Shown here: piece after piece, positions 6,233 through 15,250 of the stretch | Numbering within the stretch: position 1 is the stretch's first letter | How the letters are laid out: every line of letters begins with the position of its first letter | DNA from: JAADGZ01 sp964596835 | GTDB taxonomy: Bacteria; Pseudomonadota; Gammaproteobacteria; UBA6429; Thiohalophilaceae | Direction: 5' to 3' | DNA: 19,977 bases | Assembly: GCA_964596835.1 (NCBI GenBank) | Contig: CAZQVV010000046.1 | Coordinates: 1 to 19,977, forward strand | The notes under the pieces: generated by a model | The model's input: only the letters and a program-made list of their open reading frames with translations | What the model was told of the DNA's origin: nothing | Databases searched by the model: none | Translations under genes and position numbers: made by a program

Positions 6233-7678
6233 TCAAGTAGAGGTGCCGCCCACGGTCATGCTGTCAATCTTCAGTGTCGGCTGGCCCACGCCGACCGGTA
6301 CGCTCTGGCCTTCCTTGCCGCACACGCCGACACCGGAATCCAGCGCCAAATCATGGCCGACCATGGAGACCCGGGTCAGTACTTCCGGGCCGTTGCCGAT
6401 AAGGGTGGCGCCCTTGACCGGCTGCGTGACCTTGCCATTTTCGATCAGGTAGGCTTCGCAGGCTGAAAAGACAAATTTGCCGGAGGTGATATCGACCTGC
6501 CCACCGCCGAAGTTCACCGCGTACAACCCTTTTTCAACTGAGGCAATAATCTCGGCCGGATCCTGATCGCCTGCCAGCATGTAGGTATTGGTCATGCGCG
6601 GCATGGGCAGGTGAGCATAGGATTCACGCCGACCGTTGCCAGTGGAGGCGACGCCCATTAATCCGGCATTGAGCTTGTCCTGCATGTAGCCTTTGAGAAT
6701 GCCGTTTTCGATCAGCACGGTCTGTTGACTGGGCGTGCCTTCATCATCAATATTCAGCGAACCGCGCCGCCCCGGCATCGCGCCGTCATCAACCACGGTA
6801 CACAAGGGTGACGCCACCTGCTCGCCGAGGCGACCGGCAAAAGCAGAACTGCCCTTGCGATTAAAATCACCCTCCAAACCGTGGCCGATGGCTTCATGCA
6901 ACAGCACACCCGGCCAGCCCGGCCCCAGGACCACTGGCATGGTGCCGGCTGGCGCATCCACGGCGTCCAGATTCACCAGCGCCTGACGTACCGCCTCAGA
7001 GGCAAACCCCATGGCCCGCTCGTCCTCAATAAAATATTGATAGTCAAGACGCCCACCGCCCCCGGCGCTGGCCTGTTCACGCTTGCCATTCTGCTCGACA
7101 ATGACGTTGACATTCATACGCACCAGCGGTCGTATATCAGACGCCAGCGTGCCATCACTGGCGGCGATCAGGATCGCTTCATCCACACCTACCAGGCTGA
7201 CAATCACCTGCTTAACCCGAGGATCAAGCTTACGGGCGTAGGCATCGACTTTCTGTAGCAGGGCGATCTTGTCTTCTGCGGCCAGCGACAGCAGGGGATC
7301 AACCGGCAAATAAAGACTATGGCCGTTGTGCTTGCGCCAGCTCTGCACCTGTCCCTGACGGCCGCTGTGCGCAATCGCGCGGGCGGCCTGTGCGGCTTCA
7401 GTGAGCGCGGGCAACATGATTTCATCGGAATAGGCAAACCCGGTTTTCTCACCGCTGATCGCACGCACGCCGACGCCCTGTTCGATGTTATGGCTGCCCT
7501 CCTTGACGATGCCATCCTCAAGCACCCAGGCTTCGTGGCGACTCAACTGAAAATACAGATCGGCGCTATCCACCGCATGCCCCATGAGCTGATCCAGTAC
7601 CGATTGCAGATCATTATCATCCAACCCGGAGGGTGCGAGTAAAAGCGTGCGAACGCTATCGAGTGAATTATCTGTCAT
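6233..7678 (-). CDS. tldD: TldD, zinc metallopeptidase subunit of TldD/PmbA
   Basis: The 481-aa product matches TldD in length. The zinc site HEAIGH is at residues 261-266 (LLHEAIGHGLEGDFNRKGSSAFAG). The third ligand, a cysteine, is in the C-terminal GVCGKEGQSVPVGVGQP block (Cys453). Other family signatures are NIEQGVGVRAISG, DDGAMPGRRGSLNIDDEGTPS and NVRMTNT-like PRMTNTYML. TldD pairs with PmbA to form a compartment that cleaves extended peptides. The ATG overlaps the end of nit by 11 bp, which implies co-transcription and probably translational coupling, since no independent ribosome binding site is evident. The stop is 9 bp from a repeat element, the likely end of the long minus-strand transcription unit. 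Confidence 0.97.
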   Translation of the reverse strand: MTDNSLDSVRTLLLAPSGLDDNDLQSVLDQLMGHAVDSADLYFQLSRHEAWVLEDGIVKEGSHNIEQGVGVRAISGEKTGFAYSDEIMLPALTEAAQAARAIAHSGRQGQVQSWRKHNGHSLYLPVDPLLSLAAEDKIALLQKVDAYARKLDPRVKQVIVSLVGVDEAILIAASDGTLASDIRPLVRMNVNVIVEQNGKREQASAGGGGRLDYQYFIEDERAMGFASEAVRQALVNLDAVDAPAGTMPVVLGPGWPGVLLHEAIGHGLEGDFNRKGSSAFAGRLGEQVASPLCTVVDDGAMPGRRGSLNIDDEGTPSQQTVLIENGILKGYMQDKLNAGLMGVASTGNGRRESYAHLPMPRMTNTYMLAGDQDPAEIIASVEKGLYAVNFGGGQVDITSGKFVFSACEAYLIENGKVTQPVKGATLIGNGPEVLTRVSMVGHDLALDSGVGVCGKEGQSVPVGVGQPTLKIDSMTVGGTST

Positions 7679-8501
7679 GAGTGATATCGCAGGGTATTTT
7701 TCGATGCTCCAGAACCGGGAAAGTCCGGCGAATGTTTTTTATTCTATCTATATCAATCCCGGCAATCACAAATCCAGAGCCATGATCCAGTTCGTCCTGC
7801 ACTACACCCCAGGGGTCAATAATCATACTATGGCCATGCGTTTCCCGCCCATTGACATGGTAGCCGCCCTGCGCCGAGGCGACGACATAACAAAGATTTT
7901 CAATGGCGCGCGCGCGCAACAACACTTCCCAGTGGGCACGGCCGGTAATCGCAGTAAAGGCAGAAGGAATAGTGAAAATATCAACCTGCTCGGTCAGCAT
8001 GCGGCGAAACAGTTCCGGGAAACGCAAATCGTAACAGACCGCCAGCCCCAGGCGGCCAAAGGGGGTGTCGATAACCCTGATCCGGTTGTCCGGTTCGGTG
8101 GTAGCGGACTCATGGTAGGTCTCCTGGTTTTCTTCCAGCAACACATCAAACAGGTGGATTTTGTCATAACGGCCACGCAGCACGCCCCCATCATCATAAA
8201 CCAGGCAACTGGCGCGCATGCGCTGTTCGTCTCCTCCAAACAGGGGAATCGTTCCCCCCACCAGCCAGATCCGCTGCTTGTCCGCCTGTTCGCGAAGAAA
8301 AGTCTGAATGGGACCCTCACCTTCCCTTTCCCGATGCTTGAGTTGATCGGCATCCTGCATACTCATACAGGCAAAGTTCTCCGGCAGGACCACCATATCC
8401 GCACCCGCATCCACCGCCCTGGCGATCAACCGCCCCGCTTCGGTCAGGTTGGCGCTGACGTTGGGGCCTGATGCCATCTGGATGGCGGCAATCTGTTTCA
8501 T
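7668..8501 (-). CDS. Nitrilase-superfamily amidase (Nit1/deaminated-glutathione amidase-like)
   Basis: The 277-aa product is a carbon-nitrogen hydrolase with the complete Glu-Lys-Cys triad: Glu41 in VLPENFA, Lys114 in RYDKIHLFD and Cys156 in AVCYDLRFPELFR. The DLRFPELFR and IPSAFTAITGRAHWEVLLRARAIEN segments place it in the Nit branch, whose characterised members (mammalian Nit1, E. coli YbeM) hydrolyse deaminated glutathione as a repair activity. The actual substrate here is inferred. Its ATG overlaps the TGA of the preceding small exported gene (ATGA), and its end overlaps tldD, so the three appear to be translated as a coupled unit. A nit gene between yhdP and tldD is usual in many gammaproteobacteria, although E. 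coli lacks it there. Confidence 0.9.
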   Translation of the reverse strand: MKQIAAIQMASGPNVSANLTEAGRLIARAVDAGADMVVLPENFACMSMQDADQLKHREREGEGPIQTFLREQADKQRIWLVGGTIPLFGGDEQRMRASCLVYDDGGVLRGRYDKIHLFDVLLEENQETYHESATTEPDNRIRVIDTPFGRLGLAVCYDLRFPELFRRMLTEQVDIFTIPSAFTAITGRAHWEVLLRARAIENLCYVVASAQGGYHVNGRETHGHSMIIDPWGVVQDELDHGSGFVIAGIDIDRIKNIRRTFPVLEHRKIPCDITHDR

Positions 8502-8905
8502 TGCGTTACCACGAGCCTGTTATTTTTCTGCGTAGCATTATTTTTAATCACACTTTTTCCATTTGGGGAAACAACCTCAATTTCGATCACCGTCTGTCTT
8601 GAACTACCCGGAATCAGTTCCATCTGCTCGCTGGACACCCCTAACGCCACCAGCCAGCTTTGCAGTTCATTCACCCACAGGGTGCCTTCATCACCGCCCG
8701 GATAATGAATCAGCAAATGTGCGCCAGGGTGAACGCGCAACTGCCCGACCGCCAGGACCAGAGGAGGAAAACTGAGCAAATGCGCCGCACTGCGCGGCAT
8801 AGCCCAGTCCTGCGAACGAATAACAATCGGTGAAGCCTTGCTCTGCAGACTGATGGAAAAAACCACCAGCAATGCCGGAATAACCCATCGAAATCTGCCG
8901 AACAT
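8498..8905 (-). CDS. Small exported protein of unknown function
   Basis: From the ATG at 8905 the product is 135 aa and begins with a classic signal peptide: MFGRFRWVIPALLVVFSISLQSKA, basic then hydrophobic, with likely cleavage after SKA. The mature part contains RSQDWAMPRSAAHLLSFPPL, a segment LLIHYPGGDEGTLWVNELQSWLVALGV, then a strand-rich end (TVIEIEVV) and a polar tail. The layout of helix WVNELQSWLVALGV followed by a strand faintly recalls OmpA- or CpaD-like periplasmic folds, but I cannot assign a family. The frame stays open upstream to an ATG at 9022, but that extension runs into an interspersed repeat and lacks the signal-peptide logic, so I reject it. The TGA overlaps the nit ATG. 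The position between yhdP and nit suggests envelope-related expression but does not define a function. Confidence 0.7.
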   Translation of the reverse strand: MFGRFRWVIPALLVVFSISLQSKASPIVIRSQDWAMPRSAAHLLSFPPLVLAVGQLRVHPGAHLLIHYPGGDEGTLWVNELQSWLVALGVSSEQMELIPGSSRQTVIEIEVVSPNGKSVIKNNATQKNNRLVVTQ

Positions 8906-8967
8906 AGAACTCAAGATCTGAGATATTCCCACAAAATAATGTTTCCAATTAAATAGATAAAAGGAAT

Positions 8968-9072
8968 ATCCGCAAATGAACGCGAATATTTTATGTTGAT
9001 GTACCTCAGGCACAGAATACAACCATCAATGCTTTTGCCTTTATTGGCGTATATTCGCGTCCATTTGCGGAT
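8968..9072. repeat. Paired inverted-repeat element (ATCCGCAAATG family)
   Basis: The 22-nt arms at 8968-8989 (ATCCGCAAATGAACGCGAAT, then AT) and 9051-9072 are inverted copies with one mismatch, separated by 61 bp. They carry the CGCGAAT / ATTCGCG and CCGCAAATG / CATTTGCGG words found in a widespread bacterial intergenic repeat. The element lies between yhdP and the small exported gene and accounts for the spurious upstream extension of the latter. Confidence 0.88.
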
Positions 9073-9157
9073 GGATAAGCTTTTGACTTTTAAAAAACAT
9101 TCGTGAGGCTACCCCAGGCGCAGGATAGCATATTCCGGCCCATTTTAAGATGGACTG

Positions 9158-12100
9158 TTAAAACTCGTCATCATCACTCTGAGAAGATCCCTCAGCCGTC
9201 TTGAGCTTGTCGAGCCGGGTAATCACGGGCTTCTCCCAGGTTCCGCTCACCTTGTAGCGAATGGCCGTCACATCCTGCAACTCATTGCCGAGAATCTTCT
9301 GTATTAACAAAATGGCCGCGCCAATCTGGGGGCCAAACAGCATTCCACCCGCCACCGCCGTCAGGGCATCGCCGCCACGCGGTCTGACCGTTATCAACTG
9401 ATCAAAATCTCTCTTCACAAGACCGGTGCGACCGCTAGCTGAAATATAGGCCAACGGACTTTTCATCAAATTATTGTCCATGAATGCGTTGCCATCATGG
9501 ATATTCAGAGTCCCATTAATACTGTCAAAATGCAGCCCCTTACCAAAGATATCACTGAAATCCAGCATCAGCCGCCGCGGTAGCGCGGCCAGGCTGAACA
9601 GACCCAGGAGACGACCGCCCGTACCCGGCTCGACGTTGACAATGGAACCATCCTCTACGGTATATTTTAACTTTGATTTAATGTTCGACAGGCTGATCCC
9701 CATGGGCGACCCCGGCCAGTGGAGCGAACCCTCAAGCGTGGTTTTCCCCCCTTTGAATATGGCCGAGAAACCCAGCGATGACAACATTTTGCCCAGATCC
9801 GGACTCTCAAGTTTTACCTGCATCGAACTCAAATCCTGGTTTGGCCCTTGCACCCATTCACCACTGGCCTGCACATTGAGTTGCTTACCCTGCAAGCGGA
9901 GGGAGTCAAGGTGAATCCCTTTACGAAATTTAAGCCGGGAGGTATGAACCGCCAGGCGGCCAATCGGCACATCATCATAGGACAGCTTGTTAATCGAACC
10001 TTGAATAAGTGGAAATAGATCGGCATCCAGCGTGGCAGACGGTTCCTCAGTGGTAGCGGGAGTTGATTCATCGGTTACCGGTGCAAGTTGCAGTGAGGCC
10101 ATGTCAAAAACCAGGGGCAACGAAATAAAGGAATGCCTGGCTTTGTTATCACCCCCCAGCGCATCAAGCCAGGGCGTCAGACTGAACATCGACAGGCTGC
10201 CACTCACCAGCAGGCTCGGGCTATCCGGCAAATGTCCCTTTCCCGCCCCAAAATGAACATAGGCTTTCAATGGCCGTAGCGACTTTGCCTTCGTATCCAG
10301 AACCACCGCGCCTGAAACATAACCTTTTGAGCGGGCATAGAGCATCGTCCGCCCGGCGTGCCCAAAGTGAACCTCCAGCAGGGTATCGCGCGGTTCATCT
10401 TTTGTCTTGCCCAGGGGCTGGGGCAGGTTTATTTGCACACCTTTCAGTTGTGACTGGATTTGCAGTACCGGCACTGCCGTGGCCTGCGCCTTACGCGGAA
10501 TAGACAGACTTGCGCGCCAGTCAGTGAGGCCCTTGATGGGTACCGAAGCCGGCAAACCAAACTTCTGCGCCAGATGGCGACTGTCGATCTTCCCTTTCGC
10601 CTCAATAATGACCGCCCCGCCTTTATCGTTGTCTTGCGTATGAATATCAAGCAGAGCTTGCCCCCCCATAATCCGGGCTTGAATCCCCGTGGCGGACAGC
10701 TTCTCCTCGGTAAAATTGATACTGCCGTTAATCGCCTTTATATCCACGCGATCATCCAGCATCAGAATCTCGGCATTATCGAAATGCACCTTCCCGTTAA
10801 TCGCCTGCGGTCGCGTTTTGCTGACTTCTTCACTCAATGGTATGGAAAGATCGAGTTCAATCCTGCTCTTGCCGTGATAATGAAAGCTGTCTATCAGCGA
10901 CTTCGCCTGCGGCTGAACAGGGCTCTCGACCAGAAAACGCAGCGTATCTTTTAAGCTGCCATTCACCTCACCTTTAATAGTTAAATTCGAATGTCTGAAG
11001 TCATCAATGTTAATGCTGGTTGAAGATAATCGACTGTCCAGAATCCGGCCGGAATCCGCCTGAATATCCATGCCCAGTCCGGTAAAGGTGGCATACAGAT
11101 GAGCATCATGCACCGCCGGCCAGCCATCAAAATAGTCGATGAGCGCATCCTTTGCCTCAAATTTGACCTGAAACTGTCCTTCATGATGCCGGAAAGGAAA
11201 ATCACCCAGACGCCCCTGAAAAATCACCCCGCCCCGCACTATCCTGCCGGCGACGAGACCCCGATCCAGCCAGTTCACCAGATCCGAAGACATGATACCA
11301 ACCGGATAATAACGGTAGGCGTGGGCCACATTGGCGTTTTTAACCTGTATCTGTAAATCCATAAAGGGTGAGGCGGCGTTATCCGGAATATCCAACAACA
11401 CGCGACTGTGCGTTTCAATATCCTCATTTTGCAGTAGAAGATTATCCGTTGAAAGCTGCCACCCCTCTTCATAACGTTGCAGGCTAACGATGCCGGACAG
11501 AGCTGAAATTTTCAGGGGTTCACGAAACAGGCGGGGGGAATTTATGACGGCATAGCCGCTGTTCAGGTTCATCGTTATCTGTTTATGTTCGGTGCTGATA
11601 TCCGCATTGATACCATGCACACCGGGTATATCTTTCCATGAATGAAAGCCTAACTGGGAGACGCGGGCCTGAAGCCCAATATCAGATCTGTCCGGATTGC
11701 CGGAAAAACGGAGCTGGAAATTCTCGACATCGGCCGATGGCGCCATGCTTGCCAACATCTGCGTCTGTTGCTTCGACAATAACCCACTATGAAGCAATAG
11801 ACGGCTGACATTTTCCAGCCGGAACCGATTGGCCTGTATCCGGGTTAGCCGGTAATGTGATGACGCCTGGCGCTGCTGCTGAATGCTGATGCTGGTTTCC
11901 GGCCAGCTACCCTGCCCGTCCATGAAATGAAACCGGTTAATATCCAGTGTCCAGCCGCTATCCGCAAAATGGTAATCAAACAGCCCCCCCAGTAATTTAA
12001 TCTTCAGCGGCTGTTGCATGTCAGGATGCGCAATGCTCAGGTTATAGGCGTTCAGATTACCACTGAGTTCTTTAAGGTGACCCTTGTTCCATTCCCCCCA

Positions 12101-12913
12101 GAGCTCAAAGTCAGTCACGCCTCCAAGCAGCCGATAATCCCGAATGACCGGCATCATTCCCAGACGCGCCAGATGCACGCCAGTACCATGCAGATACAGT
12201 TTTCCACGCCACTCTGAGGGTTTCAGATCCGCCTTGCCCCAGGCATCCAGAGCAAGATCAAAACTGCGGCCCAGATTTTCAGGTAACTTCAACGAGGCCT
12301 TGAGTTGATGATGTTCACCCTTGTTATATAGATGAATATTGACATTCTTGAGTATCAGTTCTGGCCGCTTGTGGGCCAGATCAATCCAGATAACCGTGCT
12401 GTCCTGAACGCGCAGATCCGTGCGTTGAAGCAGCCAGGCGACAAACTCATCCGAGCCAGCCGCATTGTTCCCTGTTTGGCCAGACCTTTTCAGCTTCATG
12501 CCCTTGAAACTGAAGCGCCCATCCTGATGCCGGATGACGGTGATTTCCGCACCCTGGATGGTAAATTCAGCGGGTACGAAAGTCCGGGTTTTAATCGAGC
12601 TAATGATATCCGGTTTCAGATCGGCTTCCCTGAAGCTGAAAAGTTCCGTCTTGCCATTGGCGCTCATCAGATGTACGTTTTTTAATACCAGCACCGGCGT
12701 CATGCCGTCCAGGCGTGCATCCAGCGCCTCGATATAAACCTGCCGTCCAAGATAGCGGCTCGCCAATTGCTGCAAATCGATACACCAGCTATCGGCCTCA
12801 GACACCACCATACGCAGAACTGACATCAACACCGCAAAAGAGAGGATGGTAGCCGCCAGGCTGTAGAAAATAAAACGGCGCAGCCGCCGTAAATAATGAG
12901 GCTTTTTTTGCAT
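9158..12913 (-). CDS. yhdP: YhdP, AsmA-like envelope lipid-transport protein
   Basis: The 1251-aa protein matches YhdP (E. coli about 1266 aa; TIGR02099/AsmA superfamily). A single N-terminal membrane segment (about residues 14-36, FIFYSLAATILSFAVLMSVL) anchors it in the inner membrane. The rest is a long periplasmic beta-rich bridge. The C-terminus has the family-typical GRLLGLFSLAALPRRLMLDFSDIFGKGLHFD, then SASGRTGLVKRDFDQLITVRPRGGDALTAVAGGMLFGPQIGAAILL and YKVSGTWEKPVI. YhdP, TamB and YdbH are redundant bridge proteins for phospholipid movement to the outer membrane; YhdP also limits stationary-phase permeability and modulates enterobacterial common antigen. It starts 12 bp after the rng stop and clearly belongs to the same operon. 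A 252-bp repeat-containing gap follows. Confidence 0.96.
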   Translation of the reverse strand: MQKKPHYLRRLRRFIFYSLAATILSFAVLMSVLRMVVSEADSWCIDLQQLASRYLGRQVYIEALDARLDGMTPVLVLKNVHLMSANGKTELFSFREADLKPDIISSIKTRTFVPAEFTIQGAEITVIRHQDGRFSFKGMKLKRSGQTGNNAAGSDEFVAWLLQRTDLRVQDSTVIWIDLAHKRPELILKNVNIHLYNKGEHHQLKASLKLPENLGRSFDLALDAWGKADLKPSEWRGKLYLHGTGVHLARLGMMPVIRDYRLLGGVTDFELWGEWNKGHLKELSGNLNAYNLSIAHPDMQQPLKIKLLGGLFDYHFADSGWTLDINRFHFMDGQGSWPETSISIQQQRQASSHYRLTRIQANRFRLENVSRLLLHSGLLSKQQTQMLASMAPSADVENFQLRFSGNPDRSDIGLQARVSQLGFHSWKDIPGVHGINADISTEHKQITMNLNSGYAVINSPRLFREPLKISALSGIVSLQRYEEGWQLSTDNLLLQNEDIETHSRVLLDIPDNAASPFMDLQIQVKNANVAHAYRYYPVGIMSSDLVNWLDRGLVAGRIVRGGVIFQGRLGDFPFRHHEGQFQVKFEAKDALIDYFDGWPAVHDAHLYATFTGLGMDIQADSGRILDSRLSSTSINIDDFRHSNLTIKGEVNGSLKDTLRFLVESPVQPQAKSLIDSFHYHGKSRIELDLSIPLSEEVSKTRPQAINGKVHFDNAEILMLDDRVDIKAINGSINFTEEKLSATGIQARIMGGQALLDIHTQDNDKGGAVIIEAKGKIDSRHLAQKFGLPASVPIKGLTDWRASLSIPRKAQATAVPVLQIQSQLKGVQINLPQPLGKTKDEPRDTLLEVHFGHAGRTMLYARSKGYVSGAVVLDTKAKSLRPLKAYVHFGAGKGHLPDSPSLLVSGSLSMFSLTPWLDALGGDNKARHSFISLPLVFDMASLQLAPVTDESTPATTEEPSATLDADLFPLIQGSINKLSYDDVPIGRLAVHTSRLKFRKGIHLDSLRLQGKQLNVQASGEWVQGPNQDLSSMQVKLESPDLGKMLSSLGFSAIFKGGKTTLEGSLHWPGSPMGISLSNIKSKLKYTVEDGSIVNVEPGTGGRLLGLFSLAALPRRLMLDFSDIFGKGLHFDSINGTLNIHDGNAFMDNNLMKSPLAYISASGRTGLVKRDFDQLITVRPRGGDALTAVAGGMLFGPQIGAAILLIQKILGNELQDVTAIRYKVSGTWEKPVITRLDKLKTAEGSSQSDDDEF

Positions 12914-12925
12914 TAACCGCCCAGG

Positions 12926-14410
12926 CTACATTAACACGATGTCAAACTGCTCCTGAGTATATTCACTTTCGACCTGCAGCTGAATAGGCTTGCCGATGAA
13001 ATCCTCAAGCTCAGCGACACTGGTCGATTCTTCATCCAGCAACAAATCGATCACGCTGCACGAAGCCAGCACCAGAAATTTTTTCGTATCAAACTGCCGA
13101 TCTTCACGCATGATTTCACGAAAAATTTCATAGCAGACGGTTTCCACCGTCATGATGGAACCGCGGCCATTGCAGGTCGGGCAGGTTTCACACAACACAT
13201 GTTCCAGACTTTCTCGCGTGCGCTTGCGCGTCATTTCCACCAGCCCCAGCGAGGAAACTTCACTGATGTGCGTTTTGGCGCGATCCCGGACGAGGCAGTT
13301 TTCCAGCGCCCGCAATACCTGGCGACGATGTTCCCCATCCGACATATCGATGAAATCGATAATGATAATGCCGCCAAGATTACGCAGACGGAGCTGGCGA
13401 ACGATCGCCTGCGTCGCTTCCAGATTGGTTTTGAAAATGGTTTCTTCAAGCGTGCGGAGCCCGACAAAGGCGCCGGTATTGACATCAATGGTGGTCATGG
13501 CCTCGGTTTGATCTATCACCAAATAGCCGCCGGATTTCAACTGCACCTTGCGCTCCAGCGACTTTCTGATTTCATCCTCGACACCGTAGATGTCAAAGAT
13601 GGGTCGTTCACCGGGATAATAATCGATTTTGCCTTCCAAATCGGGAATAAACTTACTGGCGAATTTCTTTACTTTTTCAAACGTAGCCCGGGAATCGATG
13701 CGTACCCTCTCCAGCGCGAGACCACTCATGTCGCGCATGGTGCGCATCGCCAGCGGCATGTCTTCATGAATCAGGCTACCGCTTTCAGCGGTGGCCGATT
13801 TTTCCTGAATGGAGCGCCACATTTTTTGCAGAAAACGCATATCGTTATAGATATCTTCATCCGATATGCCTTCCGCCACCGTTCGAATAATATAACCGCC
13901 GGGATCGAATTCATCCCGGTATTGGTTAATAATGTTTTTCAGACGCGGTCGCTCACTTTCTTCATCAATTTTCTGTGATACGCCAATATGATCGGCGCCA
14001 GGAATATAAACCAGGTAGCGGGCAGGAATAGAAATCTGTGTCGTCAGGCGCGCACCCTTGCTGCCCATGGGATCCTTGACCACTTGCACAATAGTATCCT
14101 GCCCTTCGCGCAGCAGTTGCATGATGGTCTCCGGCACCCGCTCGCTTTCGGCCTGCGCCTGCTCACCATTGCGCGGGGGATGCGGGTTGAGAATATCCGA
14201 GACATGCAGGAAGGCAGTACGCGCCAGTCCCACATCCAGAAAGGCCGCCTGCATCCCTGGGAGGACGCGGCAGACTTTACCCTTGTATACATTGCCCACC
14301 AGACCGCGGCGTTGCGCCCGCTCGATATGGACTTCCTGTAACACGCCATTTTCCACATAGGCCACCCGCGTCTCCTGCGGCGTTACATTAATTAATAATT
14401 CTTCGCTCAT
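12926..14410 (-). CDS. rng: Ribonuclease G
   Basis: The 494-aa product has the RNase E/G catalytic architecture without the long C-terminal scaffold of RNase E, so it is RNase G. An S1 RNA-binding domain occupies about residues 38-125 (GNVYKGKVCRVLPGMQAAFLDVG). The DNase I-like part carries the magnesium-binding aspartates in TTIDVNTG (Asp309) and IIDFIDM (Asp352). The Zn-link cysteines are in CPTCNGRG (Cys410/Cys413). RNase G performs 5'-end maturation of 16S rRNA and 5'-end-dependent mRNA decay. The ATG has a modest GGA upstream. It sits between maf and yhdP, as in many gammaproteobacteria (the maf-rng-yhdP cluster), with only 12 bp to yhdP. Confidence 0.97.
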   Translation of the reverse strand: MSEELLINVTPQETRVAYVENGVLQEVHIERAQRRGLVGNVYKGKVCRVLPGMQAAFLDVGLARTAFLHVSDILNPHPPRNGEQAQAESERVPETIMQLLREGQDTIVQVVKDPMGSKGARLTTQISIPARYLVYIPGADHIGVSQKIDEESERPRLKNIINQYRDEFDPGGYIIRTVAEGISDEDIYNDMRFLQKMWRSIQEKSATAESGSLIHEDMPLAMRTMRDMSGLALERVRIDSRATFEKVKKFASKFIPDLEGKIDYYPGERPIFDIYGVEDEIRKSLERKVQLKSGGYLVIDQTEAMTTIDVNTGAFVGLRTLEETIFKTNLEATQAIVRQLRLRNLGGIIIIDFIDMSDGEHRRQVLRALENCLVRDRAKTHISEVSSLGLVEMTRKRTRESLEHVLCETCPTCNGRGSIMTVETVCYEIFREIMREDRQFDTKKFLVLASCSVIDLLLDEESTSVAELEDFIGKPIQLQVESEYTQEQFDIVLM

Positions 14411-14500
14411 GTCGGTCGTCCGAAAAAATTAGCCAGGCATGAACCATTCAATACCTGTTTTTTGAATCTGGTCAACACGGGTGGACCACGCCTACCCTGA

Positions 14501-15109
14501 TCATCTATTTGTTTTTTTGCGGACAATACCGAATTCAATTTCAAACTGCTTCAGCAGAGCCGCCGTTTCAAACAGCGGCAGGCCCATGACGCCCGAATAG
14601 CTGCCGTCCAGTCGGGTGATAAAAATAGCCCCCCTTCCCTGTATAGCATACGCGCCCGCCTTGTCGTGGCATTCACCGCTATCCCAGTAAGCTTCACGCA
14701 AAGCCCGGTTCAACGGATCGAAGCAGACCCGGCTGACGTTCACTTTTACGGCTTCCGTTTGTGCCACCAGCGCAACGGCGGAATACACCTCATGGCAACG
14801 ACCAGACAGCTGCATCAGCATGGCCAGACCCTCATCACGATCCCGTGGCTTGCCCAGAATGCGCCCTTCCATCACCACCGCCGTATCCGCGCCCAGTACC
14901 GGCTTTCTGTTATCCGGCAATAGACTGTTCCAGCCTGCCCGCGCCTTTTCCAGCGCCAAACGCTGCACATAGGCCTGCGGCGACTCACCCGCCTGCACCT
15001 CCTCTGCCACATCCTGCCGGATCACTTTATAAAAGACCGCGATTTGATCCAGCAGTTCACGCCGCCGGGGCGAAGCCGACGCCAGGTAGATATCAAAAGA
15101 TGGTTCCAT
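14501..15109 (-). CDS. maf: Maf-family nucleotide pyrophosphatase (YhdE type)
   Basis: The 202-aa product is a Maf/HAM1-like nucleoside triphosphate pyrophosphatase. Diagnostic blocks are LASASPRRRELL at residues 9-20, VLGADTAVV with catalytic Asp75, GKPRD, and DKAGAYAIQGRGAIF followed by GSYSGVMGLPL. Members next to rng (YhdE subgroup) hydrolyse dTTP, UTP and modified pyrimidine nucleotides to keep them out of nucleic acids. The start follows the family pattern (a few residues before LASASPRR), although the sequence before it is AT-rich without a Shine-Dalgarno. rng follows after 90 bp with no clear terminator. An inverted-repeat element separates maf from rlmH upstream. Confidence 0.95.
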   Translation of the reverse strand: MEPSFDIYLASASPRRRELLDQIAVFYKVIRQDVAEEVQAGESPQAYVQRLALEKARAGWNSLLPDNRKPVLGADTAVVMEGRILGKPRDRDEGLAMLMQLSGRCHEVYSAVALVAQTEAVKVNVSRVCFDPLNRALREAYWDSGECHDKAGAYAIQGRGAIFITRLDGSYSGVMGLPLFETAALLKQFEIEFGIVRKKTNR

Positions 15110-15140
15110 TTATATTATTCTAGTCTTGCCTCATCGCTCC

Positions 15141-15239
15141 GTAGGTTGGGTTGAATAAAATGAAGCCCAGCATTGTGCGGTATCCGCTTAACGACCAACA
15201 AAAATCCTGTTGGGCTTCATTTTATTCAGCCCAACCTAC
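15141..15239. repeat. Paired inverted-repeat element (GTAGGTTGGG / CCCAACCTAC)
   Basis: The 29-nt arms 15141-15169 and 15211-15239 are inverted copies with one mismatch and a 41-bp spacer. The right arm also folds alone (TGGGCT / AGCCCA). A diverged single copy of that arm (26 of 29 identical) is at 5951-5979. The outer ends GTAGGTTGGG resemble the GTAGGGTGGG ends of the 3584-3705 element. It fills the gap between rlmH and maf. Confidence 0.9.
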
Positions 15240-15250
15240 ACCCTTGTCCC

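Noticed and set aside
6045..6236. Minus-strand 63-aa ORF with VRPELVEG-type residues
   Set aside because: It is translated tandem repeat DNA (CCTTCGACAAG units) with no other support; such ORFs are common artefacts.
7647..8471. Plus-strand 274-aa open frame
   Set aside because: It lies antisense to the complete nit gene, whose triad and overlaps with neighbours are clear; its residues look like reverse-complement coding bias.
13199..13978. Plus-strand 259-aa open frame
   Set aside because: It is antisense to rng, including the catalytic aspartates, and has no independent protein features.
14411..14500. Possible terminator between maf and rng
   Set aside because: Only a five-base stem (TTCAA / TTGAA) around a T-run is visible, without GC content; not a convincing terminator.
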